64,000 nucleotides of DNA from Acanthamoeba lenticulata (Eukaryota; Discosea; Longamoebia; Acanthamoebidae), in contig NAVB01000055.1 of assembly GCA_002179805.1 (NCBI GenBank), forward strand, positions 1-64,000, written 5' to 3'. The position numbers were made by a program, and so were the translations under genes. This document shows, one piece after another, positions 1 through 11,787 of this stretch (its first letter is position 1; each line of letters opens with the position of its first letter). The notes beneath the pieces were generated by a model. The model was given only the letters and a program-made list of their open reading frames with translations. It was not told the DNA's origin and did not search any database.

Positions 1-260
1 AAAGAGAGAAGCAGATGAGATGAGATGAAAAAAATTAATCGCAACTAATTTTGGCAACAACTGCGGCCACGACGATATGGCCAAAGAAAAAAAAATGGTA
101 CCAAATCAGAAATAACTTGGTTGATGACTTCGCTTGTCTTGGGTCCGCGAAGGAACATCGCCGATTTCACGTTCTCGTGCACTTTCGGTTCCCTTGCGAG
201 GAGGGCGCGCTCAATGCGCTTGTTCTTAGGACGCCTTCCATTGATGAGACGGGTAGACAT
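1..260 (-). CDS. RPF2: Ribosome production factor 2 (Brix family), first exon only
   Basis: The first exon runs from an ATG at 260 down to 102 (53 codons) and stops at a GT donor at 101; the rest of the gene lies beyond base 1. The residues match the N-terminus of RPF2: a basic start (NGRRPKNKRIERALL), then REPKVHENVKSAMFLRG and a segment ending VINQVISDL, which aligns with the human stretch before the Brix domain. RPF2 works with RRS1 in the nucleolus to bring the 5S RNP into the pre-60S ribosome. The Brix domain itself is not in the window, so the call rests on the conserved N-terminus alone. It is divergent from the next gene. Confidence 0.8.
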
Positions 261-760
261 GGCGCGGAAGAAGATTTGGCAGATAATGGAAACCGGAGGG
301 AGCGATTGTTGAATTGACGCAGTGGGTGGAACTAAGCAGGAATGTCGACATGTAGTCAATCACCAGCCAAGACTGGTCCAGCAGGCCAAACCTTTAACAA
401 TGGCTGGCCTGGAGGTGCCACCAAAAGTCCGCCCTGAGTTTTCGCTCGCTAGCACTCTGATGAGCGGCAGGGCCTGCGCCTCTACTTGACATTTCATCTT
501 TGATCTCGTCCTGTTGTGTAAATAGAGCACCCGATTCTTGGACTCACACTTTGTGTGAAAAGCAATAATCCCTAGGTGAGCAATTAGCGCAACTAGTTTT
601 GTCACTCCCATGGAGGTGCATTGTGGACCTCTTCTTTGCCGGTTCTCCTCCTTTTCCTGAAGGTCTCACTTGAATCTCGCCCCTTGTTCAGAAACATTCA
701 GACGATTATGGTGGCGACCAAGGTAGCCGCAATCCCTTCGCCGAGGGCGAGAGTTTCGAG
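261..760. promoter_or_regulatory. Divergent intergenic region, RPF2 / TMEM163-like
   Basis: About 500 bases between two divergent start codons. I see no convincing gene. An ATG at 708 followed by five codons and a GT at 723 could be a tiny upstream exon joined to the ATG at 761, but the intron would be only about 38 bp, so I prefer the start at 761. No clear TATA box. Confidence 0.4.
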
Positions 761-2155
761 ATGCAGGAGACCATAACCCACAAGGGATCACCACACCTGG
801 GCACCACGCATCACCAAAACACCGATACCTACTTCACGAGTGGTCAGGGAGATGGGAACGGGTCCAATTTTGATTTGCGGCTGGAGGAAGACGCACTGCA
901 TTTTCACTTTGATCACGAACGAGAAGAAGAAGAAGACACACACGACCACAAAGAAGAGGACGCTAACGACGACTTTAACGTTATAACCATGGAGGACGGT
1001 GCGTGTGCACAGCCGTGTTTTGCATACACTCCTCCTCCTCCGTTTTCTAAGTGCAAGAGGAACTGCAGGCCACCACAAGCACGGCCACGGAGGACCAATG
1101 ACACCCGAGGAAGAAGCTCGGTACAGAAATTGGGTGTGGTGGGCCATCGCTGTCTCGTGGGCCTCAGTCCTGATTGACCTGGCCTTTGGCTTCATCGCCC
1201 TTTACATCGCAATTGCTGGTGCGTAGCCCCTTCTCTTGTGGCTAAAGACACGCGAGCCCTTCCACGCTTTTTGAGAGGCCTTTACTCACACCACAGTGGC
1301 GGCGGTCAGACAAGAGCGTTGGCATATTCGGCTTTTCGCTGGAGAACTTTTTGGACGTCATCACTTCGCTCCTCATCATCTGGCGCTTTGGCGGCTTTAG
1401 TCGTGCCGGGTTGATTGTGGGTGATGCCGTACGCTGTTTTCTGCCCTTTCGCCCCTTCTTTAGCTGCTGTCGATCGCCTCGCTCATTTTGCCCGCCTTGT
1501 GTGGGCCACGCTCAGGCCTTCGACGAGAAGATGGAGCGGCGAGAACAACGAGCAGAAGTGATGATTGCGTTGCTGTTTGTTCTGCTGGGCGGCCTCACGA
1601 TTTTGATTGCTGTCGTCGTTCTCTACGAAGAAGAATCACCCGATGACGTCCTCTCCGGTACTACACAAGCGACTAGTCCCACCACTCGGGCACACACCCA
1701 ACTGATGTTCATCTTCTCTTCTTCTTCTTCTTCTTCTTTTGGTGACTTGGAATGTCCAGTCATCGTGGTCGCGGCAGTGTCGATCGTCGTGCTGGCCCTG
1801 CTCGCCATGGCCAAGTTCCGCCTCGCTAGTGCGCTCCGGAGTCAGGCTTTCCGCCAGGACGCCTGGGTCACCACCATTTCATGCGTGCTCTCCGTTGGCC
1901 TTGTGGTACCACCGCGCACCGTGTCTCCTTGCGCCGCCGTCTCGCTTAACTCACGTGACGCGCCGCGCTCACCTCCTGCCACAGGCCGGTTCGATCGTGT
2001 ATCATGCTGACAACGACATCTGGTACATCGACTGCCTCGTGGCGCTCCCATTGGGCGGCGTGCTGGCGGCCTACGGCCTCAAAACCCTCTGCACTCGGCC
2101 GTGGTGGGAGGCCCACTTCTGGGGCAACTATGTCACGAATGAGCCCATCAACTAA
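761..2155 (+). CDS. TMEM163-like cation (zinc) transporter
   Basis: Six exons join cleanly: 761-998, 1069-1218, 1310-1428, 1516-1657, 1760-1905 and 1985-2155, giving 321 residues. The N-terminal 90 residues are acidic and histidine-rich (HFHFDHEREEEEDTHDH, then GHHKHGHGG) and should face the cytosol. Six hydrophobic segments follow, including VWWAIAVSWASVLIDLAFGF, GFSLENFLDVITSLLIIWRF, VMIALLFVLLGGLTILIAVV, IVVAAVSIVVLALLAMAKF and a final pair around YHADNDIWYIDCLVALPLG. The order and the SLENFLDVITS and WYIDC motifs match TMEM163, a cation-diffusion-facilitator relative that exports zinc from cells or loads vesicles. The Asp/His-rich N-terminus fits a metal-binding role. Metal specificity is inferred. 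Confidence 0.8.
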
Positions 2156-2342
2156 CGATGAAGGGCCATCATTCATCGACGATCAAAATGTAAGAGAGAG
2201 ACTTTCTTTCTTTATTATTATTATTCTTTTTTTTATTCCCTTGTTGAACGCTTGGCTACTCGTGCCGACACTCGTGCCTGCGACCACGCCCACACAAGGC
2301 AAAAGTGCCGAAGTGAGCAGGTAAAAGTAAAAACGCACAACC

Positions 2343-3195
2343 ATGCGCCGTACTGTTGCCGTTGCTCGTGGCTTTGCTCCTCTGCGCCCCTCTTTTGTGG
2401 CCAGCTCTGCCCTTAGCGTACCGCCCTCAACTTGGCATTGCGGCTTGCTGCTCGCGTAGAGCAGCCAAGATTGCAATTGATTAATGGCCATTTACGTGCG
2501 CAGACCAAGCGAAGCCTCACTACCTCCGCTGACGCCTCTCAACTTGTACCGTACCTCGATCTGTGTTGCCCTGTGCCCAGCGGATGATTTGTTCATGATT
2601 GCTCCCAGGCTGGGGTTGTGGGCGTAGGGAGGCTGAACCACGTCGCCATCGCTGTGCCGGACCTTGAACAAGCCACCAGCGTGTACCGTGATGTTATGGG
2701 TGCGCAAGTCAGCAAGCCGCTCGTACGTCAAACAGTTACCGACCCCATGCGGCTGCCCTTGCTGTGTTCTGATGCACCGTCTTCGTCTGCCGTGTACGTC
2801 AGGCGCTGGCGGAGCACGGGGTGACCACTGTGTTCGTGGAGCTGGGCAACACCAAGCTCGAACTGCTTCACCCTCTCGGCGACAACTCGCCGATCGCTAA
2901 CTTCCTCAAGAGCAAACCCTCGGGCGGCATCCACCACATCTGCCTCGAGGTTCAGCCTTCTTCTTCTTCTTCTATGCGCTGCAACTGATCGCGTGCGAAG
3001 ATGATGTACGAGGTCTCACAACCAAGGCGCTGAATCGCACAGGTGAAGGATATCTACGCCGCGCTGGAGGTGCTCAAGACTAAGGGCATTCGGGCCATCG
3101 ACCAGAAGCCCAAGATCGGTGCCCACGGCAAGCCCGTTGTGTTCTGCCACCCAAAGGACCTGAACGGCGTCCTCGTCGAACTCGAGCAGGTCTAG
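2343..3195 (+). CDS. MCEE: Methylmalonyl-CoA epimerase, mitochondrial
   Basis: Four exons (2343-2417, 2609-2722, 2803-2949, 3043-3195) encode 162 residues. The first 25 residues (MRRTVAVARGFAPLRPSF) are basic, hydroxylated and free of acids, a typical mitochondrial presequence. The rest is a single glyoxalase/VOC-fold domain close to animal MCEE: GRLNHVAIAVPDLEQA, VELGNTKLELLHPLG, GGIHHICLEV, KIGAHGKPVVFCHPKD and VLVELEQV at the end. The metal ligands are visible as the His of NHVAI, the His of IHHIC and the Glu of VELEQ. The enzyme interconverts (2R)- and (2S)-methylmalonyl-CoA in propionate and branched-chain catabolism, upstream of the B12-dependent mutase. Confidence 0.95.
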
Positions 3196-3424
3196 CCATT
3201 GTTTTCCTTCCACAGTCGGTCCAACTCCCGGGAAAAAGAAGCTTAAAATTAATAACGGCCTTCCGTTTTCTGCGCACTCTCGTCTCGGGGCAACAACGAG
3301 AGTGGCGGCGTGAAGAAGGGAAGTCGACGGAGGGGAACTCAACGGCCACAAGAAACGTGGGGCGACTTGGAGACTTGCAAGTGCGTGCATAAGTGAGAGG
3401 CTTAATTAAGCCTGCAAACAAGAG

Positions 3425-6400
3425 ATGGGCAATCAGGTGTCAGCCCCCGGCGGCACCATTTCGAAGAAAAAATGGGAGAGCGAGATGAAGGGCAAAGACA
3501 AGCTCGACATTTCGTCGCGGCAACTGAGCAACGCGCAAATCGCACATCTCAAGCTGAGCTGCCTCAAGAATCTGACCTTTTTGAATGCCAATTATAACCG
3601 ATTCGATCGGCTGCCGCCCGCAATCGCGAAGCTGGCTAAGCTGCAGCGGCTCATGCTGGTCAAGAACAGCCTCACCACACTGCCGGTCGAGATCTGCCAG
3701 CTGCGCAACCTGACCAAGCTCGAGGTGGGCAACAACGCACTAGTGGCGTTGCCTGAGGGCATGTTCGAGGCCATGCCGCAGCTCGAGGAGCTGAGCGTGT
3801 TCATGAACAAGCTGCGGGCCCTGCCGCGCGAAGTCGGGTGGGCGCGCAGCCTCAAGCGGTTCATCGCCTACGTCAACCAGCTCCAGCGCCTGCCCGAGGA
3901 GCTGGGCCTCTGCGCTGAGCTGGTCGAGCTCGACGTGGCCACCAACCAGCTCACGGCCTTCCCCGCCATGCTGGCCCACCTCACCGCCCTCCGCCGCCTC
4001 AACGCCTCGTCCAACCGCCTCGTCCACCTGGGCCCGCACCTGGGCGACCTGCCCGACCTCGAGCGCCTCGACCTCCGCTTCAACCGCCTCCTCTGCCTCC
4101 CCGACGAGCTCGGCCAGCTCAGCCAGCTCAGCAACCTCCTGCTCGACCACAACGACCTCGTCACCCTCCCGGCCGCCCTCTCGCGCCTCTCCAACCTCAA
4201 GCTCCTCTCCATCACCGAGAACCAGCTCGCCAGCCTCCCGCCCGCGGCCCTCGCCCTCCCGGCCCTCGCCGAGCTCTCCCTCCGCGTCAACCGCCTCGCC
4301 CACCTCCCGCCGGAGCCCTTCCTCGCCCTCACCGCCCTCCAGTCCCTCGACCTCGCCCACAACCTCCTCCCCTTCCTCCCGCCCGCCATCGGCTCCCTCC
4401 CGCGCCTCACCAACCTCTACCTCGGCTCCAACCTCCTCGCCCTCCTCCCGCCCGTTCGTCTCCTCCTCCTTCGCCATGACTCCCTTTTTCTTTTTCTTCT
4501 TCTTTTTCTGATGAAGGCTGTTGTGATTGCGCGAGTGCAGGAGCTGTGCGGGCTCTCGCAGCTGGCCGAGCTGGAGCTGCAGGACAACGCGCTCGAGGAG
4601 CTGCCGGCCGAGCTCGGGACGCTGGAGCGGCTGACCCTCCTGGACGTGCGCAACAACCAGCTGACGGCCCTCCCGCCCTCCATCGGCCAGCTCACCAAGC
4701 TGCGGACGCTCGACGCCGGCATGAACCTCCTCACCGACCTCCCGCCCGAGCTCTACGTCCTCGCGGGCCTCGCCCGCTTCTCGCTCTCTGGCAACCGCCT
4801 CACCGCCCTGCCCGACGACTTTTGCCGCCTCACCCGCCTCGAGCGGTACTCTTCCCCCCTTTCCCCCGCGCGCGCCCGGGCCCGCGTGTCTGCCGCTTGC
4901 TCGTTTCCTTCGATGGACGGCTGACGTGGTCCCGTGTTTGGGGAGGCCAGGCTTCTGCTGGGCTACAACGCGCTCACCGACCTGCCGACCGGGTTCAACC
5001 AGCTGACGCACCTGACCGTGCTGTCCCTCTCCGGCAACCGCCTCGCCAGCCTCCCGCGCGTCATCTTCGACCTCACGCGGCTCAAGGTCCTCGTCCGCCT
5101 CGTTGACAGAAACGACGCTTCCGATTGGGCACTCACAGTGTGTGTTATATGTGTGTGCAGGAACTTTATGTGGCGGCCAATGGGCTGACGGAGCTGCCGG
5201 GCGAGGTCGGGCGGCTGACGGCGCTGGAGATACTGGACCTGACCAACAACCAGCTGACGGCGCTGCCCGACGAGCTCGGGGCGTGCGTGAAGCTGACCGA
5301 GCTCGAGGCCGCGCACAACCGGCTGGCCTCGGTCCCCGCCGCACTGGGCAACCTCATGGCGCTCGTGGAGATCGACCTGTCGGCCAATGAGCTCACGACC
5401 CTTCCGCCCGAGGTCGGGCGCCTCACGGCCCTGCGCCACCTCAAGCTGTGCCACTGCCGCCTCCAGCGGTTGCCGCGCGAGCTGGCCGCCCTCGTCCCCC
5501 CGCCGGAGCTCCGCTACACGACCAACGGCGACGACGCCTTCTCCGTCTGCCACAACGCCGACCGCTCGCCCCACGCCGGCCGCCTCTCGTGGCTCAGTAC
5601 CGAGGGCAACCCGGACCTGGCCGACCTCCCCGACCCGCTCCCGGCCATCACCGAGCGCGAGTTCCGCAACCACTCGCGCCCGCTGCAGGTCCCCGCCAGC
5701 GGCGGCAGCAGCAATGGCGGCGGCGTGACCGGCGGCAGCCCGCTCATCTCCCCGTTCGTGTCGCCCACGCGCGAGCGCCGCCGCGCGGTCGCCGTCTCGG
5801 CCGACTCGAGCCCCGCGTTGGTCGCGCAGGAGGTCGACGCCTCGTCGTCCGCGCGCGCGCAGCTGGTCTGCTGGGCCGAGATGCGAGGCCTGCGGCCGAC
5901 CATGGAGGACACCATCTACATCAACCACGCCCTCCGGCCCGACGCGCAGCTCTACGCCATCTTTGACGGCCACCGCGGCAGCGACGCCGCCGAGGTCGCG
6001 GTACGCCCCCCTCCCCCTCTGACACCGCCCTCCCCCGCCCCGGACGAGCGCGGCCACTCACACCACACGCTGTGCTGGCGGGGCGGGGGAGGCAGGCGGC
6101 GTACGTGGGCAAGGTCTTTGAGCAGGCCCTCCGGCAGCACGGGGACAACACGGGCAAGGCCATCCTCGCCGCCTTTGAGCGGCTGGAGGAGATCGTGATC
6201 GACACCAATACCGAGGCCGGCTGCACGGCCGTGGTGGCCCTCGTGCGCGCAGGTCCGACGTCTTCCTCCTCCTTCTCTTCATGTCCTCTCTTGGGGGGGG
6301 GGATGGTAGTCGCTGACGTCGGAGGGCCGGGGGCGCAGGAGTCCTGTGGGTGGCCAACGTGGGCGACTCGCGCGCGGTCCTCTCGCGAGGCCGTGTGGCC

Positions 6401-6982
6401 GAGCGGCTGTCGGTGGACCACACGGGCAAGCTCAGCGAGGAGCGACAAAGGATCCAAGAGCTGGGTGGCTTTGTCACCGAAAAGGGTATGTCTCTATAAA
6501 ATTCTCTATCAGACGCTGACGACCTTTCTCGCTCCCCTTTCCCCTCTCCCCTGAGGGCGGGCCATCTCACGTGTCGCGATGCGCGCCAGGACGGGTGATG
6601 GGGGACTTGGCCGTGTCCCGCTCGCTGGGCGACGCCAGCATCCGGCCATTTGTGAGCGCCGAGCCCGAAGTCAAGCGGTATGACGGCCTCACCGGTTGCA
6701 CGTTTTGGTGGCGGCGGGGACTGAGCGTTGCTCACGCATTGCGGCCCAACACCCAGGGTGGAGTTGAACGGGGAGGTGCAGTTCTTGGTCATGGCGTGCG
6801 ATGGCGTGTGGGACATGATGTCCGACCAGCAGGCCGTCGACGTGGTGGGCGCCTGCGTGGACCCGCACCTTGCGGCGACGACGCTGCGCGATCGGGCCTT
6901 CCTGAGCGGCAGCACGGATAACATCTCGGTCGTTATTATTCACTTCCAGCCGCCCTCGAGTGTCTCCAGCGAGGGCGCTTGA
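3425..6982 (+). CDS. Leucine-rich-repeat protein with C-terminal PP2C phosphatase domain
   Basis: Long plus-strand gene; clear introns include 4454-4540, one starting at 4846, one starting at 5089 and one starting at 6001. The protein opens MGNQVS, which fits the N-myristoylation rule (Gly2, Ser6). Roughly residues 40-620 are about two dozen 22-24-residue LRRs of the LxxLxxLxLxxNxLxxLP type. After a Ser/Gly-rich linker with Ser-Pro sites comes a PP2C domain: [49 protein letters not shown] and STDNISVV. The metal-binding aspartates (DGH, DGVWD, DN) are all present, so it should be an active Mg/Mn Ser/Thr phosphatase, probably membrane-tethered. LRR-PP2C pairings are known in PHLPP and in yeast adenylyl cyclase. 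The target is unknown. Confidence 0.9.
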
Positions 6983-7314
6983 GAGCAGGGCGACTGGTGG
7001 GACGATCCCAGGACACAGCGAACAACCTCTTTCTCTCTTTCCTCAGCCTCAGCGGTGTCGTGCGAGGTTGTACATACTCATCCCCTGTTGTGGTGGTTTT
7101 TGTTTGTGTGTTGTACGAAAAAAAAGGCCCTTCCCTCTTTTTGCCCCAAGTCCCTGTTCGTCTTTTACTGCGGGAACCACTTTGTAGTGTGGCAACTGTG
7201 CCCAATGGGAGGGTCAAAACGTGTAAAATATACCAACGAGTCTCTGATATTCTTTGCGGGCTCATTTGGCTTGCTTGTTGTTAAGCAACCCAGTATTCGA
7301 CAACGCTGCGCGAT
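6983..7314. other. Convergent 3' intergenic region
   Basis: 332 bases between two stop codons facing each other. It holds the 3' UTRs of the LRR-PP2C gene and the GATA gene, with T-rich and A-rich runs. No gene, repeat or RNA seen. Confidence 0.5.
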
Positions 7315-10300
7315 TTAGGCGTGCTCAGAGGAGAGGAACTGCTGGAGAAGGCCCTCATCGTGATCGTTGAGGATGTCCGTGAAGTACTCGTGGTCATCCA
7401 GTGGAGGTGGAGAAGGCGGCACATAGTCGTCGGTGGGTTCGCCCCGGGGGTCAAACAGCATCACGGGCTCGTCCTGGATGTGCTGGTGGCTGCTGCTGCC
7501 GTCGTCGTAAGTCGACGAGCCAGACGGCCCGGCGCTGCCGCCGTCCCGTTCGGCTTGCTTGTGGCGGTGGTACACCGTCGAGGAAGGCGGCGCCGAGAAC
7601 TCCGTCGTCGGCTGGGCGGGCTGGTGCCAGAGGTTCGAGCGCGACGTTGGCTGCGCGGAGACGGGCGAGGCCGACGGCGAGGCCAGGAAGGTCGTCGGCG
7701 AGACCATGTTGCCCTGGCTCGCGGGCGAGCCCTCCATGTCGCTCATCGGATACTCACGCTTGAAAGCCGGCCCGCCGGTCCCAGCCGGGGGCAGGGCTGG
7801 TCGTTGCGGCAGCGAGTAGTTCATGGCCACCCCGTTGTCTTCCTCCTGCTGCGCTTCACCGATTAACAAAAATAATAATAATAATAAGGCAGAGGGTTGA
7901 TTTACCGACGACGCGCGTGAGTATTCGAGCTGTCGGCGCTGGATGTCCTCGACGAGGAGCTTCTTGTACTTGCCCTTGACGAGGTCGAGCGTGGGGCACG
8001 AGACGCAGTTGTTCTCGATGGCCTCCATCTGCGCGGCGAGCATAGGGAACTGGTTGGCCCGCAGGAGGATGCCCATGATCATGTCCAGCATCAGCACCAC
8101 GCCCGCGATCACGAATCGGAAATGCGGCTTCCGCGAGTCCACCAGGAACTGCTGCGCCCACCCGAGCCCGGTCTTGTAGTCGCCCAGGCACATGTAGCAT
8201 TCTGCTCCCGCCCGCGCAACGATCCTCCTCATCGTCAACATCGTCCACAACAGCAAGAGAAGGAGAAGGAGGAGGAAGAGGGACGAACCGGCGCGGAGGG
8301 CGGTGATAAAGGCCAGCATGGTGAGGCAGGTCGAGGGGCTCGGGGCGTCGACGCCGCGCAGGCTCCGGATCTCGTTCTCGAGGTCGTCGAGCGCCTGAAT
8401 GAGCTTGTGGAACACGATCTGCTGCTCCGGCGTGACGGCGCTCTGCGACGACGACGCCGCCTTGAACAGATTGATTCCGGCCACCACGCTCGTCATGATG
8501 CCTGCAGCGCACGACCACCACCATAACAACAACAACAACGAAGAAGGCGACGACAATCAGCTTCACTTTGTATCAAGTGCTACGAAAAAAAAAATACAAT
8601 AATAAAAAGAATAAAAAGAACGTACCGGTGGCGCCGGTGACGAAGCGGAGGTGGCGGAACATGTCGTAGGGGATGACCGAGTTGGCCGACTGGGTGATCG
8701 GGTAGTAGGGGAGCTGCTTGGCGCGGCGGAGCTCCTGCTTGAGCTTGACCATCTTGGCCAGGTCGCTGGAGCCGTGGCGGAAGGTGAGGCTGTGCATGCA
8801 CAGGCACCGGTGGTAGACGTCGCTGTGGAAGGCCCCCAGCTGGGCGATGATGTTGATGGCCAGCGTCAGGTAGTACTCGCTCCGCTTGGCGTCGGCCTCC
8901 CAGTACATCGTGTGGTGCGACATGGCGATCAGCGCCAGCGCCACGCTGTAGTCGGTCGAGTCAAACAGGTAGCCCAGGTGCTCCCGCGCCCGCATGTAGA
9001 ACTCCATGTGCGACTTCTCGTCCCCGTGCATCAGCGCCCCTGCGCCGTCCCGTGAAAGAATAACAATTAAAGAATTGAATTAATAAATTTAATTGAAAAT
9101 ATACACAGAAAATACAACTAAACATTAAAACTGGGGACGTGCGGTGTATACCGATGGCCAAACAGAAATTGACGGAGAGGGAGAGGGCCGAGCGGTCCTC
9201 GGCGCCCTCGTTGGTGCACAGCAGGTATCGCGCGTTGCTGTGGTCCAGCGCCGCCGGGTCGAGCGGGCTGATCGTCCATATGTGGTTCCTGGTGGTGTCG
9301 AGTTAGAGACGGCACACAAAGAGAGAAGGCGAGGCGGAGGAGGAAGAAGAAGAAGGGGAGGAGGGCCCAGCGGTACTTGTAGGTGGTGAGGTACTCGAGC
9401 CAGATGCTCAAGTGGTGCAGATGGGCGTCGAGCGTCCACAGGTTGGGCTTCCTGTGATGATCAATCGCGGAACGGTGCACGCGCTTGCTCGCCCCCGCGT
9501 ACTGCTCGAGGCCCAGCTCCAGGTTGTCCGCCCGCCGCTTGCCGCGCAGCACCACCGCCCGGTGGCCGTCTTGTTGTGTCGCCTCACCAAGGCCCTCCTC
9601 GAAGCGCTGGAGCTCTGTCTCTTCCTCGTCCTCCTGCTCGCCATCGCGGCGGGTGTCTGCCGATGCGGGCGACCCTCCTGCGCGTCGTTTCGGAGAGTCT
9701 GCAGAATAAGAGCCTAAGAAAAAGATGAAATAAGCGACATACAAATAACAAAGTGTCCGAAACAAAATCGGCCGATTTCAAAAATTAAAATAAGAAATGA
9801 CTTGCCCAAATAAGGACAAGATTGAGCTGACGGAAAAGGCGTGCAACGAGGCGCGGCGGAGGGATGGTTCAACGCTGTGTGCCTAAAAGGACAAGAAAAG
9901 AGACGGCAAAGCCGCCGGTACGAGAGGACAACGCGTTGACGAGGGGGAGATAGCGAGAGAGAGAGAGAAAGAGGGAACGTACTTCGTGGTTTGGGCTTCT
10001 GGCTGGTGCTGCTGCTGGTGTTGCGGGGCTTCATGAACTGCAGGCCCGAGAAGAGCTCTAGCGTCGGCAAGCCGCCCGCGTTTTGGTCCTCGCCCATCAG
10101 GAAGGCTGCAGCGGACTGCGCCGACTCGATTGGCCGCGAGTGGCCGCTCTCTGGTCGCTGTCGCTGCTGTTGCTGCTGCTGTTGGGCGCCAGGATGGCCG
10201 GAGGATCGTGGTGGTAGTGGTACATTGTGTTGCTGTTGCTGGTGATGGTGATAGTCAGCGCCATGCGACGGAAACGCCTCGTGGGTGGGGAACTGGCCGC

Positions 10301-11286
10301 TGCCGGATAGCCGCTCCTCGCGCTCCTTCTTGATCTCATCGAGAAGAGCCGCGGCGGTCTGGACGCGCGACTGCGCCGCAGAACCGCCGGGAAGAGTTGG
10401 CCCTCCTCTGTCGGGTGGTCCCTCTGCCAGCTGCCCTGATGGGCCTGTCGACGTGGCCGAATGTTGCGCCTTGTTGTTGGCGGCAGAAACAGAGCCGGCG
10501 GCCGTAGTCGTGGCCGTCCTGGCCTTGTCCGCCGAGTCGCCCGCAGCCACTTGGTTCCTGTTCGAGAACAAATGAGCAGCTGTTGTAACATGGAACTGCG
10601 CCAGCAGCCGCTAATAAAAACCTCCTCAGCAGGGGTCACAAGCACGGAGCTCCATGGTAAAGAAGACAAAGATGAAGAGGAAGGTCTGTACTTTCGTCGG
10701 GAGAACTTGAGGCCGCATGCGTTACAGAGTCTGTACTCAACCAGGTCACACCCCACACAGAGTTGAGCGGTTGGGTTGGGATGGGAGAGGGTTGTTGGTT
10801 GCTTCGCGCGCACACACAAAAAACCAAGAAAATGAGGCAGAAAGGAGGAAAGGGCAGCTAGGCGTACATGGCGCCGTTGGGTCCTCGTCGCCAGCAGGGC
10901 GTGTTTGTTGACTCGCACTGCGAGCAGGATTTGGACGCAGCAGAGGAAGTAGAAGAGGAGGTCAGCTGGTTTGTTGTGCTTGACGAGGCAGGCGCCGACG
11001 CAGTAGAAGAGGAGGAGGAGGAGGAAGAAGAAGAGGCAAGGTGAGCGCCCAGAAAGTTAGGGATGTTCGTGGCTGCGGGCGTGCCGCGCGCATCAGAAGA
11101 AGGCACAGGAGTGCGAAGCGACGAAGAGGAGGAAGAGGTGGCAAAAGAGGGATATTTGACGTGGAGGGCCCCAGCGTGAGTGGGTGTCTCCAGTTGTGTG
11201 GGCGCTGGGCGAGAGTTCATTTGCTTTGACTGAACTGGCGCAGACGATGAAGAGGGCGCAAAAGCGTGAGGTGGGGCAACTTGCAT
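7315..11286 (-). CDS. GATA zinc-finger transcription factor with fungal-type middle homology region
   Basis: Begins at an ATG at 11286 with a Ser/Pro-rich stretch. Exon 1 ends at 10868 and exon 2 starts at 10730; joining them gives one canonical type IV GATA finger, CSQCESTNTPCWRRG followed by GAILCNACGLKF, with C-x2-C-x17-C-x2-C spacing. A long disordered part with poly-Gln/His follows (about 10570-9990). Then comes a helical region resembling the fungal-specific transcription factor middle homology region: NHIWTISPLDPAALDHS, VNFCLAIGALMHGDEKSH, FYMRAREHLGYLF, YYLTLAINIIAQLGAFHS. The C-terminus is Ser/Pro-rich and ends in an acidic DDHEYFTDILNDHDEG segment that could activate transcription. 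Probably a nuclear DNA-binding regulator. The finger is certain; the regulatory-region assignment is by pattern and is moderate. Confidence 0.8.
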
Positions 11287-11787
11287 CCTCGTGAATGGGA
11301 TGCAGTCAAGCGGTGTCCGAGGAGGAGAGATTAGTAGACAAGAAGATATGCGACGGGACCTGAAATGCGGCGAGATTTACGGTGGTGGAGGATGAAGGTT
11401 CAAGCAAGGCTCGTGGAGGCGAAGGCGCGTGAGTGAAACGCACGGGCCAGGCGCGCGTGGGGTCCGCACCAAACACAAAAGGGACGGACAAGTACTGTTT
11501 GTTGCTGTTGTATCGACAAACAAGAGCAAGAAAGCGTGTCCCACGGGGTACAGAAATGTCGCTTGTTCGGAGCCGACACGGCGAGTAGTGCGCATCGACA
11601 TTGGCCAACCTCTCGCCATCAACCCACCGGCCCCGTCACCCTCTTGTTTCCTCGACCTTTTCCTCTGGTTTGCAACTCCTCCCCTGCCCGGTCCCCGCGG
11701 CTCATTGGCTCGGCGTTCGTCGGGCCCACCGAGGAGATCGACGCGCAGCTTGCTGCAGCTCCAGCCCGAGGAGGAACTCAGGCAGGT
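11287..11787. promoter_or_regulatory. Intergenic region between two minus-strand genes
   Basis: About 500 bases that must hold the 3' UTR of the receptor gene and the promoter and leader of the GATA gene. Short open frames here show no recognisable family. No repeat or RNA gene seen. Confidence 0.4.

Noticed and set aside
3740..5344. 534-codon open frame on the minus strand across the LRR gene
   Set aside because: It is antisense to the LRR array; codon regularity in GC-rich repeats keeps the opposite frame open. The sense frame has clear LRR and PP2C motifs.
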